Position numbers and translations under genes: made by a program. From the NCBI RefSeq assembly GCF_030232885.1, contig NZ_JASPGD010000005.1, forward strand, positions 1 through 64,000: 64,000 nt of DNA, given 5' to 3'. This DNA comes from Corynebacterium sp. MSK297 (GTDB lineage Bacteria; Actinomycetota; Actinomycetes; Mycobacteriales; Mycobacteriaceae). Every line of letters starts with the position of its first letter. The stretch's first letter is position 1. Under the pieces are notes generated by a model. It was not told where the DNA came from. It ran no database searches and saw only the letters and a list, made by a program, of their open reading frames with translations. This document shows positions 56,489 through 64,000 of this stretch, in pieces.

Positions 56489-58893
56489 GTCGGCCTGCTG
56501 CTTTCTCGGCGTTGTTGCTGGTGGCTGCTCTGCCTGGTGTGATTGCCGCCCCGGCTGCGATCGCCGCACCCGAGCCAGTGCCGGTCTCACCGGAGAAATC
56601 CGAGTTGTGGGGTGTGCCGCACGACCCGCTTGCCGACGACGACGTCAGTTTGTCTCTGTCCTCCCTGGAAGAAATCGCTTCCGGTGCTTCCGCTACCACG
56701 CCTGTAGGTGTGGGCGAGCAGCTGCAGGCTAAATTCCGGATCGATAATCGCTCGGCATCGGAGCTCAGCGATGTGCAGGTGACCGTGCGGCGGGCTGATG
56801 CTGTGAATTCTGCGGACGAGGCGCAGGCTGCCCTGGCGCACAGTGATTTCCCGTATTGGGGTAATGCTGTGAATCTTGCTTCGGTGGCGCCGAATAGTTC
56901 CACTAGCGCGTCGATGGATATTTCTACGGCGTCGGCAGATTCGCCGTCGTTAAGCATCACGCAACCGGGCGCCTATCCGGTGTTGTTCACGCTCACCGGC
57001 TTTCAGGATGGGGACCCGGTGCATTTAGCCAGCGAGAGGCTGGTGTTGCGTGTGGATAGGCCGACTGACGACGGAGTACACGGCACCGAGGCCAACGAAC
57101 ACACGGCCAACGAACACACGGCCAACGGATTCATCGCGGACGACACCGTAACGGAAGATACCGCAGAAAATTCTCCAGAAAACTCCGAGCGAGGGTTTTC
57201 TGTCATCGTCCCGGTTTCCGCTCGGATCGACCCGGTGCCAGGCGCCACGGGTGATGATCCGCTGATCGTGCGCTCGGAGGATTTCACCAGACAGATTTCC
57301 GCTGGCGGGCGCTTATATGAACTCGTCGAGACGTATCGCAACCATGATCTCGGTGGTGCAGCGTGCATGGCACTCGACCCCGCGGTGGTGAACATGGCTG
57401 CACGGATGACCGAAGGTTATTACGTCAATGAGCAGCGCCCGGAGATTAATAATGAGCCGGTCCGCCTGCGGGATTCGTGGGGTGCGGACCGTGAACCCGA
57501 CCTTGGCGACGAGGGTAGGGGAGCAGACGCCGCCCGCGAATGGCTGGATATGATCCGTGACGTCGATTGCGTCCTGGCTATGCCGTGGGCGAACACGGAC
57601 CTCAACGCGGTGCAGGGAACCCACGACGGGTGGATGTTGCATGAAGCCACCGATCGCGGGTCCGAATTGCTGCAGCGAGTGTTGGGGCTGGATTCTCAGC
57701 CCGTGCTGCTACCGGGAAATGGCTATGTTTCACGGGAAACATCCTATGCCCTAGGAAACCTTCCCGAGGGTGCGCATGCTTTGCTTGCCGACGACGCCGT
57801 ACCGAGCGCCGCCGCTGCCATCGCCGACCCAGCAACCAACCTCCGCGCCTCCACCTACGACGGCGCACTCGCCGCAATACTCAACGACACCGGCACCAGC
57901 CCAGTCACCGCGCCCTACACGCCAGTGGAATACCGCACCGGCACGGCCCAAGCTTCCGAGCACGCTCGGGACATCACGGCTGCCAGCATGCTGCGCACTG
58001 CCGCACAACCTGCCGACGGCGCAGCCACCACCATCGCACTGCTGCCCGCACTCGTAGAAGCACCAGTGGCCGAAACTCTATTGTCTGCAGCAGCCGATGT
58101 TCTCTCCGAACCTGGCGTGATCCCACGACCCTTAGATGTCGCCATCGGTGACAACTACATCGAGCAGGCGCGCGCGCACGATACAGCAGTTGCAACAACC
58201 GCGAAAACCTCCGGCACAGCGTCGGGAAGCCCGTACCCAGACCCCAGCGTGTTTACCGACCTCGAAATCACCCAGGTACGCCAGCAGGTGCGCTATATCA
58301 ACGAGTTGATGTCGATCATGAGAAATGACTCCGACATCGCATTGACGCGCTACGAATACACCTTGGCACTGCGCCGGGATATGCTCGTCGCTCTCTCGCA
58401 CCACCAGCGCAATACCCTAGACGGCTACGATGCCGCCGTCGCAGCCACCGCCACGCGCATCAACGCCAACCGCGCGGTATTGAAAGAACTCCGCGAGTCC
58501 GTGTCGCTCGCACCACCGGGCAACGTATATACCCGCGTCTCGGATTCTTCGCCGCTGCTCGTCGTCGCCAAGAATCAGCTCCCGTTGCCAGTAACTACAC
58601 AGATGGCATTTGATTCTCCAGAAGGAACACGCCTCAACACGCCGGAGCAGGTTAGCATTCCCGCACGCGGCTCGATTACCGTATCAATGACGGCTGATAT
58701 TCCTGCAGATCACGGAAGAACTGATATCCGGCTATGGCTTGCCACGTCAACCGGCTCCGGGATTTCACAACCAGTAGAAATCACGGTGAATACCAGGAGC
58801 GATTCGGTGATCTTGTACAGCGTCGCAGCGGGGCTAACCCTAGTGTTGGCCACCGCAGTGGCGTTGCGGGTACGGCGTCGCAGAAGGAATTAG
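56485..58893 (+). CDS. DUF6049-type secreted membrane protein
   Basis: The 802-residue protein has a signal peptide ([20 protein letters not shown]), a long extracytoplasmic part and one C-terminal helix [21 protein letters not shown] followed by RVRRRRRN. It stands between the Nudix gene and murJ, a conserved corynebacterial and mycobacterial arrangement, so a role in cell-envelope building is likely but not shown. A repeated [12 protein letters not shown] piece lies near residue 202. The DUF number is from memory. A variant parS is embedded at 57726-57741. Confidence 0.78.
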   Translation: MSRPAAFSALLLVAALPGVIAAPAAIAAPEPVPVSPEKSELWGVPHDPLADDDVSLSLSSLEEIASGASATTPVGVGEQLQAKFRIDNRSASELSDVQVTVRRADAVNSADEAQAALAHSDFPYWGNAVNLASVAPNSSTSASMDISTASADSPSLSITQPGAYPVLFTLTGFQDGDPVHLASERLVLRVDRPTDDGVHGTEANEHTANEHTANGFIADDTVTEDTAENSPENSERGFSVIVPVSARIDPVPGATGDDPLIVRSEDFTRQISAGGRLYELVETYRNHDLGGAACMALDPAVVNMAARMTEGYYVNEQRPEINNEPVRLRDSWGADREPDLGDEGRGADAAREWLDMIRDVDCVLAMPWANTDLNAVQGTHDGWMLHEATDRGSELLQRVLGLDSQPVLLPGNGYVSRETSYALGNLPEGAHALLADDAVPSAAAAIADPATNLRASTYDGALAAILNDTGTSPVTAPYTPVEYRTGTAQASEHARDITAASMLRTAAQPADGAATTIALLPALVEAPVAETLLSAAADVLSEPGVIPRPLDVAIGDNYIEQARAHDTAVATTAKTSGTASGSPYPDPSVFTDLEITQVRQQVRYINELMSIMRNDSDIALTRYEYTLALRRDMLVALSHHQRNTLDGYDAAVAATATRINANRAVLKELRESVSLAPPGNVYTRVSDSSPLLVVAKNQLPLPVTTQMAFDSPEGTRLNTPEQVSIPARGSITVSMTADIPADHGRTDIRLWLATSTGSGISQPVEITVNTRSDSVILYSVAAGLTLVLATAVALRVRRRRRN
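57726..57741. promoter_or_regulatory. parS-like site 4 with one mismatch
   Basis: TGTTTCACGGGAAACA differs from the consensus at one base. It lies in the coding sequence for [10 protein letters not shown], the same VSRET peptide that the trpCF parS encodes. Confidence 0.8.
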
Positions 58894-58908
58894 CATAAAC
58901 AGATTGGT

Positions 58909-61900
58909 GTGTCGTTGACAGAAACTGAAACTGGTTCGGTTCGATCTACCCGCGGGCGCATCGTCGAACCAACCCCGCCAGCACCAGTTCCGAAAAAACG
59001 CCCGCAACCCGTCGCGGTAGCAGAAACGGAAGATAAATCTGATCTGCGTGGCGGCCGCACCGACGAGAAGGCCAGCGATGCCGATGTCGTGCGCGCAACG
59101 AGCTCAATGGCGATCGCCACGCTGATTTCCCGCATCACAGGCTTTCTGCGCAACGTCTTAATCACCGCCACCCTGGGTGCCGCGGTGGCTTCGGCGTTCA
59201 ATACAGCGAACACGCTGCCCAACTTGATTACCGAGATCGTCCTCGGCGCGGTGCTGACTTCGTTGGTGGTGCCGGTGCTGGTGCGCGCGGAAAAGGAAGA
59301 TCGCGATAGGGGAGAGGCCTTCGTCCGGCGATTATTTACCCTGGCAATCACCATCCTCGGCGCGATCACGCTGCTATCACTGCTGACAGCCCCGTGGATT
59401 ACCAGATTGATGCTGCCCGAATCTGGGCAGGTCAATGAGGTCCAGGCGACGTCGTTCGCATTCTTGCTGCTCCCGCAGATCGTGTTTTATGGGCTCTTTG
59501 CCCTGTTCCAAGCGGTATTGAACACCAAAGGAATTTTCGCGCCCGGGGCGTGGGCGCCGGTGGCCAATAACATTATCTCCATCGGCGTGCTGCTGTTGTA
59601 CTGGACGGTTCCGGGCTCACTGAACCCAGCCGCGCCATCACCGATCACCGATATCCACGTCGTCTTATTAGGCCTGGGTACCACAGCCGGTGTCGTCATC
59701 CAGTGCCTAATCTTGGTGCCGTATTTGCGGCGAGCGAAGGTGAACCTAAAGCCGCTGTGGGGCGTGGATGCACGCTTGAAGCAATTCGGTGGCATGGCCG
59801 CCGCGATTATCGTTTATGTGGCAATTTCCCAGTTGGGCTATGTCATTACCACCCGCATCGGTGCGCTTGCCGACGCCCAAGCGCCGATCATTTACCAGCA
59901 AGCGTGGCTCTTGATTCAGGTGCCATATGGCGTCATCGGCGTCACCCTGCTGACGGCGATTATGCCGCGCTTGTCGCGCAACGCTGCTGACGGCGACGAT
60001 AAAGGCGTGGTGCGTGACCTGACGGTGGCTACCAAGCTGACCTTTATCGCACTGATTCCCATCGTCGTATTCTTTACTGCCTTCGGTACGCCGATCGCAC
60101 AAGGCTTGTTCCAATACGGCCTGTTCGGGGAAGAAAGCGCGGTGTTGCTCGGGTGGACGCTGAGTTTTTCTGCTTTCACTCTGATTCCGTACGCATTGGT
60201 GCTGCTGCACCTACGCGTGTTTTATGCGCGAGAAGAAGCCTGGACACCGACGTTTATCATCGCCGGTATTACGGCGACGAAAATTGCCCTGTCTTTGTTG
60301 GCTCCCGTCATTGCCGCTCGCCCAGAAACCGTGGTCATCCTGTTAGGTGCAGCCAACGGTTTCGGATTCATCACTGGTTCCATCATCGGTGTTTTGCTGT
60401 TGCGCCGAAAGCTGGGTTCTCTGCGTGCTCGCGAGGTGCTTGGTGCCTCCGGCTGGTCGCTGGGTGCTGGTCTAGCCGGCCTGGCGGGTGCCTACGTGGT
60501 GTTGTTCCTGCTGCGTTTCCTTCCGGATTCTTGGGGTCTGGCGATTGTCGATCTGGCTCCAAATGTGCTGCAGTCTGCGCTACGGTCTGCGGCCACACTG
60601 GTCTCGACGATTATTGCCGGAGTGGTGTTTTTAACCATCACCGGTATTGTGCTGTCCTTTTCCGGGATCCCGGAAATCCAGTCGTTGGGCCGGGTGGTTC
60701 GTCGTTTGCCGGGCCTGTCGAGGTTCATCAAGGTCAACGATTCCGACGACGATGTCACGAGCGGCGAGATCGACCTGCAAGACATTTCCTCCCGTTTTCT
60801 GGCACAAGACGCTTTCAACTCCAGCCCTGTGCCACCACCGATGTCAGCCGGTGTCGTCCGAGGCGCTCGCCTCACCCCAGGTGCACCTGTTTCCGATGGG
60901 CGTTTCCGATTACTGCGCGATCACGGCAGCGTCGCCGGCGCACAGTTCTGGCAGGCAAAAGAAAATGCCACCGGAAAAGAAGTCGCGCTGACGTTTGTTA
61001 CCACCACCGGTAACGCACCGATGGCGGCAATGACCCCGGCACAATCCGCTCGCGCGGCAGCAGAAGTCTCACGTCGCACGCGTCGTCTAGCGCAGTTGAA
61101 CCTGCCGGGCATCGCACCGAATATCCGAGTGTTGTCCTACCGCTCCGGTTGTTTGGTGGTAGCAGACTGGATCCCGGGTAGTGATCTGAAGACGGTCGCC
61201 GAATCCGATGGCTTGGACCCGGCTGCCGTTGCCGAAGCATTGGCCCCGTTTGCCGATACCATCGCCACTGCACACGAAAATGGCCAGACCGTCGGTTTGG
61301 ACAACCGCAACCGTGTGCGCATTTCCACCCAGGGCACCGCGATGTTGGCGTTCCCAGCGGTTCTCGATGACAACACCATCGACCGGGACCGTTCTTCGCT
61401 GAATTCTGCGATTTCCCAATTGGTGGAATCGACCTCCCCGACACCGGAAGAATTATCGACGATTACCGAGCCGCGCAAAACCGCACATCCGCAACAACAG
61501 GATCGCGGCGACGATGCTGCTGCCGACGCCGCTGATCCCGCACAGCCTGCGAGTTCTACCCAGGGGGCCCAGGGTGAGCGGGATGAGCGAGGTGCCCAGG
61601 CAGAACAATCCGGGGCTACCGAAAAGCCACATCAGCCGGAGCAGGTTCACACACCGACCGCCACCAGTGGCACCGCAGCCGCACAAGCAGCAGCCCAGGC
61701 CGCAGCGCCACTGGAGCCAACCCCTCGCGAAATCACTGATCGTTTGCAACGATTCCTCCGCAACGAGGAGGAAGAAGAACCAGGTGCCGTCGAGGCATTG
61801 CCGGTCGAAGACGAATCCACCCCGGATGTGGAAGAGCGCGCTGGTTTCGGTGCCCGTGGTTATTCCAGTGGTGGTGCAATAGTGATTGCCACGTTCGCGT

Positions 61901-62490
61901 TCTTATTGATCATCGCCGTGGCCGCCCTGGCTGCCTATGTCTTCTCGCTGTTTAATACGAATGAGGACACCAGCCCGGTCTCATCGGATGCGATTCATGC
62001 CACCAACACCCCGCCGTCCCCGGTGATTGAACTGCCGGTGGTCCAGATTCTGCACGAAGCGCGCTCGTTCCCAGATGGGCCGCAGGCTCCGGAGGTCATC
62101 GATGGTGATCCACAGACGGTATGGGAATCACACCAACCAGATCCGGCGCTGTTGGTTACCACCCAGGATCCGGTGATCTTGAAAGATCTGGTGATCCGTT
62201 CCGAGACCGCAGGCGGCAAGTTCTCGGTTTTCGCCGTCGATGACATCACCAACGACGATGGCACTACCAGCGTGACGCCGGTGGATCCTGCCAGCGTCGA
62301 CCGCGATTCTTTGCCACGCATTGCCACCGGCACGTTGATGGAAGGGCGCAATAATGTTTCCCTGAATGGTCGCAACGACTTTTCTGGCGGTGTGCTCATC
62401 CAATTCAGCGGTGTGGAAGACGAGTTGCGAGTACGCGATGTTCTGCTTACCGGGCTCAATAGTGTTGACGATGTGCAGGTGCGCCCATAG
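58909..62490 (+). CDS. murJ: Lipid II flippase MurJ fused to a pseudokinase
   Basis: The 1193-residue protein has the MurJ/MviN flippase core in the first 560 residues (MAIATLISRITGFLRNVLI, NTANTLPNLITEIVLGAVLT), which moves lipid II across the membrane. Residues of about 640-860 form a kinase fold (GRFRLLRDHGSVAGAQFWQA) whose catalytic Lys is replaced (VALTFV) and which lacks an HRD/DFG pair, a pseudokinase as in mycobacterial MviN. A Gln/Ala/Glu-rich linker, one helix (AIVIATFAFLLIIAVAALAA) and an extracytoplasmic discoidin-like domain with PEVIDGDPQTVWESH finish it. In mycobacteria the pseudokinase binds FhaA after phosphorylation. GTG start 15 bases after the DUF6049 gene. Confidence 0.93.
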   Translation: MSLTETETGSVRSTRGRIVEPTPPAPVPKKRPQPVAVAETEDKSDLRGGRTDEKASDADVVRATSSMAIATLISRITGFLRNVLITATLGAAVASAFNTANTLPNLITEIVLGAVLTSLVVPVLVRAEKEDRDRGEAFVRRLFTLAITILGAITLLSLLTAPWITRLMLPESGQVNEVQATSFAFLLLPQIVFYGLFALFQAVLNTKGIFAPGAWAPVANNIISIGVLLLYWTVPGSLNPAAPSPITDIHVVLLGLGTTAGVVIQCLILVPYLRRAKVNLKPLWGVDARLKQFGGMAAAIIVYVAISQLGYVITTRIGALADAQAPIIYQQAWLLIQVPYGVIGVTLLTAIMPRLSRNAADGDDKGVVRDLTVATKLTFIALIPIVVFFTAFGTPIAQGLFQYGLFGEESAVLLGWTLSFSAFTLIPYALVLLHLRVFYAREEAWTPTFIIAGITATKIALSLLAPVIAARPETVVILLGAANGFGFITGSIIGVLLLRRKLGSLRAREVLGASGWSLGAGLAGLAGAYVVLFLLRFLPDSWGLAIVDLAPNVLQSALRSAATLVSTIIAGVVFLTITGIVLSFSGIPEIQSLGRVVRRLPGLSRFIKVNDSDDDVTSGEIDLQDISSRFLAQDAFNSSPVPPPMSAGVVRGARLTPGAPVSDGRFRLLRDHGSVAGAQFWQAKENATGKEVALTFVTTTGNAPMAAMTPAQSARAAAEVSRRTRRLAQLNLPGIAPNIRVLSYRSGCLVVADWIPGSDLKTVAESDGLDPAAVAEALAPFADTIATAHENGQTVGLDNRNRVRISTQGTAMLAFPAVLDDNTIDRDRSSLNSAISQLVESTSPTPEELSTITEPRKTAHPQQQDRGDDAAADAADPAQPASSTQGAQGERDERGAQAEQSGATEKPHQPEQVHTPTATSGTAAAQAAAQAAAPLEPTPREITDRLQRFLRNEEEEEPGAVEALPVEDESTPDVEERAGFGARGYSSGGAIVIATFAFLLIIAVAALAAYVFSLFNTNEDTSPVSSDAIHATNTPPSPVIELPVVQILHEARSFPDGPQAPEVIDGDPQTVWESHQPDPALLVTTQDPVILKDLVIRSETAGGKFSVFAVDDITNDDGTTSVTPVDPASVDRDSLPRIATGTLMEGRNNVSLNGRNDFSGGVLIQFSGVEDELRVRDVLLTGLNSVDDVQVRP

Positions 62491-62510
62491 GCCATACTCC
62501 ATAACCTGAT

Positions 62511-62580
62511 CGAGCGAAGACTCACCGAGCACAGCCTCACCGAGCAACGCTTCACCGATCACAGCCGCACCAATCACAGC
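62511..62580. repeat. Degenerate 15-bp tandem repeat after murJ
   Basis: Four full units and a part: CGAGCGAAGACTCAC, CGAGCACAGCCTCAC, CGAGCAACGCTTCAC, CGATCACAGCCGCAC, CAATCACAGC. It lies between the murJ stop and the terminator. Confidence 0.75.
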
Positions 62581-62597
62581 TCTGTAGCATAAAACTT

Positions 62598-62651
62598 CAG
62601 CGCCGTCCGGTCTGTGTTGCACAGTATTCTGTGCAATTCCGGGCGGCGCTG
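62598..62651 (+). terminator. Large two-part hairpin after murJ
   Basis: Outer stem CAGCGCCG/CGGCGCTG extended by CCGG pairs, with an inner palindrome TTGCACAG-TATT-CTGTGCAA (62617-62636). It would end the murJ transcript; the inner part may also be an operator for sigM. Confidence 0.7.
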
Positions 62652-62721
62652 TTGTCATCTCTGTTGTGCAATGGGGAACACAAGGGGACACACCTGCAAG
62701 GCCACAACGATCGGGGGGATC

Positions 62722-63348
62722 ATGGTGGAAACCACGCACGTAAGCAACGGAAAGCAGAGCAACCACACAGTCTCTAGCGACGACACAGCAGTCCATGAAA
62801 TTTCAGATCGACAGCTTGTCGACGATTTCTGTAGCGGCGACGCCAGTGCATTTAGCGCGATTTTCACCAAACACCGGCGGCGGCTGCGTGGAGTGGCGCG
62901 TCGCTATGCGGGTAATGATCACGATATTGATGACATTGTGCAGGATGCGATGTTGAAGGCCAGCACAAAATTGGATACCTACCGCGCAGAATCCGCGCTG
63001 ACAACCTGGCTGCACCGGCTGGTGATGAATGCCGGCTATGACCATCTGAATCATAAACACCGCAGGGAAACCCCCACGATCGACGCGGATGTCGTGCCGC
63101 ATGACCGCAACCCGGCGCTAGCTTATGATCCCACCGGGAGCGTGGATGCTCGGATCTACCTCGACGACGCTCTCGAGCAGCTCAGCCCGGAACAACGCGA
63201 GGCATTAACACTGACAGATATTGCCGGTTACAGCATCTTCGAGGTAGCCAAGCACCAGGGGGTAGCACCGGGAACCGTGAAATCGCGGCGTTGGCGGGCG
63301 CGCCAGGCGGTTCGCGAAGCCGTGGAGAACGCGCAAGCTAGCTCATAA
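62722..63348 (+). CDS. sigM: ECF sigma factor SigM
   Basis: The 208-residue sigma factor has region 2 (DDFCSGDASAFSAIFTKHRR, then DIDDIVQDAMLKASTKLDTY) and region 4 (LSPEQREALTLTDIAGYSIF, then GVAPGTVKSRRWRARQAV). Position between murJ and trxB identifies it as SigM, which serves thiol-stress genes in corynebacteria. The ATG at 62722 follows a GGGGGG tract. No anti-sigma gene lies between it and trxB; only 140 bases separate them. Confidence 0.9.
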   Translation: MVETTHVSNGKQSNHTVSSDDTAVHEISDRQLVDDFCSGDASAFSAIFTKHRRRLRGVARRYAGNDHDIDDIVQDAMLKASTKLDTYRAESALTTWLHRLVMNAGYDHLNHKHRRETPTIDADVVPHDRNPALAYDPTGSVDARIYLDDALEQLSPEQREALTLTDIAGYSIFEVAKHQGVAPGTVKSRRWRARQAVREAVENAQASS

Positions 63349-63405
63349 TTCCTCCGGTTAGTTGCCACGACAACCAATAAAGCCAAGGACGCACCGTCGA
63401 CAAGT

Positions 63406-63425
63406 GTGTGCAACCAGTTGCACAC
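63406..63425. promoter_or_regulatory. 20-base palindrome upstream of trxB
   Basis: GTGTGCAAC-CA-GTTGCACAC is perfect apart from the two-base centre. It ends 63 bases before the trxB start, a good place for an operator. The spacing does not fit GlxR (TGTGA-N6-TCACA). Confidence 0.65.
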
Positions 63426-63488
63426 CAAGCTGTGCCCGTGAATGCGCGTAGAATATCGGGCACACATGCACAGCAACGGAGGAAAATA

Positions 63489-64000
63489 ATGATCGTTCAC
63501 GATGTCGCTATCATTGGTTCTGGCCCCGCAGGTTACACAGCTGCGCTTTATGCCGCCCGCGCTGAACTCAAACCCATTGTGTTTGAAGGTTATGAGTACG
63601 GCGGCGAGTTGATGAACACCACCGAGGTGGAAAACTTCCCTGGTTTCCAGAAGGGCATCATGGGCCCGGAGCTGATGGAAGAAATGCGTGCACAGGCGCA
63701 ACGGTTCGGCGCGGATCTACGCATGGAGTTAGTAGACCGCGTCGAACTCGACGGTGAGATCAAAAAGATCATCGTTGGTGATGAAGAATTTGCCGCCCGC
63801 AGTGTGATCTTGGCGACGGGATCTGCACCGCGCCATCTCGGCGTCGAAGGCGAGAAGGCACTCACCGGTCGTGGAGTCTCCACCTGCGCTACGTGCGATG
63901 GTTTTTTCTTCCGCGATCACGATATCGCGGTCGTCGGTGGTGGCGATTCCGCAATGGAGGAAGCTACCTTCCTCACCAAGTTTGCCCGTTCGGTGACGAT
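63489..64000 (+). CDS. trxB: Thioredoxin reductase, 3' end outside the window
   Basis: The first 170 residues of the NADPH-dependent flavoenzyme that reduces thioredoxin are present. FAD-binding GSGPAG is at residues 10-15, the redox pair in STCATCDG (Cys133 and Cys136), and the NADPH loop [12 protein letters not shown] from 148. GGAGGAAAAT gives a strong ribosome-binding site. The gene runs past the right edge. Confidence 0.95.
   Translation, partial: MIVHDVAIIGSGPAGYTAALYAARAELKPIVFEGYEYGGELMNTTEVENFPGFQKGIMGPELMEEMRAQAQRFGADLRMELVDRVELDGEIKKIIVGDEEFAARSVILATGSAPRHLGVEGEKALTGRGVSTCATCDGFFFRDHDIAVVGGGDSAMEEATFLTKFARSVT

Noticed and set aside
62128..62796. 222-codon minus-strand frame with repeated GEALLGEAVLGE-like peptide
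   Set aside because: Antisense to the end of murJ; the peptide repeat only reflects the 15-bp DNA repeat.
63406..63425. GlxR (CRP-like) site before trxB
   Set aside because: TGTG and CACA are separated by 10 bases instead of 8, and the A/T next to them is missing.

Overview
The window looks like the left, origin-proximal arm of a Corynebacterium chromosome. The order trp operon, pcnA, Nudix gene, DUF6049-type membrane gene, murJ, sigM, trxB is the usual actinobacterial order just before oriC. Three perfect ParB sites (TGTTTCACGTGAAACA) and one variant lie between 44.0 and 57.7 kb, as expected near a corynebacterial origin. The species cannot be fixed by reading alone.

Layout. 0-1.6 kb is a graveyard of mobile DNA: a frameshifted MobF/TrwC relaxase, an IS3 fragment and an IS256 fragment. 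1.66-3.2 kb holds ogt and a crcB pair. A decayed IS3 element (3.2-4.5 kb) truncates an AT-rich lactococcin-972-like bacteriocin locus (4.5-5.8 kb). 6.2-14.6 kb is a respiratory nitrate reductase operon, narKGHJI, read leftward, with a divergent MoaB/Mog molybdenum cofactor gene. A 1027-residue nuclease-methyltransferase gene (16.4-19.5 kb) sits between two more IS3 remnants.

20.3-34.0 kb is a large leftward cluster for an 'anchored-repeat' ABC transporter: ATPase, permease, a ZnuA-like binding protein with a surface domain inserted in it, and five surface proteins. Nine copies of the surface domain each carry an H-x-H motif. Two near-identical operator/promoter cassettes precede the two largest surface genes. 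Together they suggest a metal, probably zinc, capture and import system. An ABC-2 exporter pair, an AGCS alanine symporter and a histidine-use region (transporter, hutG, hutH, hutI, but no hutU) follow to 44 kb.

44.1-51.2 kb is a complete trpEGD(CF)BA operon. Then come a dicarboxylate/amino-acid symporter, an SdpI-like membrane protein, a Rieske lipoprotein, a small unknown gene, pcnA (leftward) and the rightward Nudix, DUF6049, murJ-pseudokinase, sigM and trxB genes. trxB is cut by the window edge.

The least explained signals are a strand-biased 12-mer (CGCTTGCCGACG, seven copies on + and none on -), the bacteriocin gene whose ribosome-binding site leads to an ATA codon, the paired operators of the anchored-repeat cluster, and shared TTGCACA palindromes before sigM and trxB.
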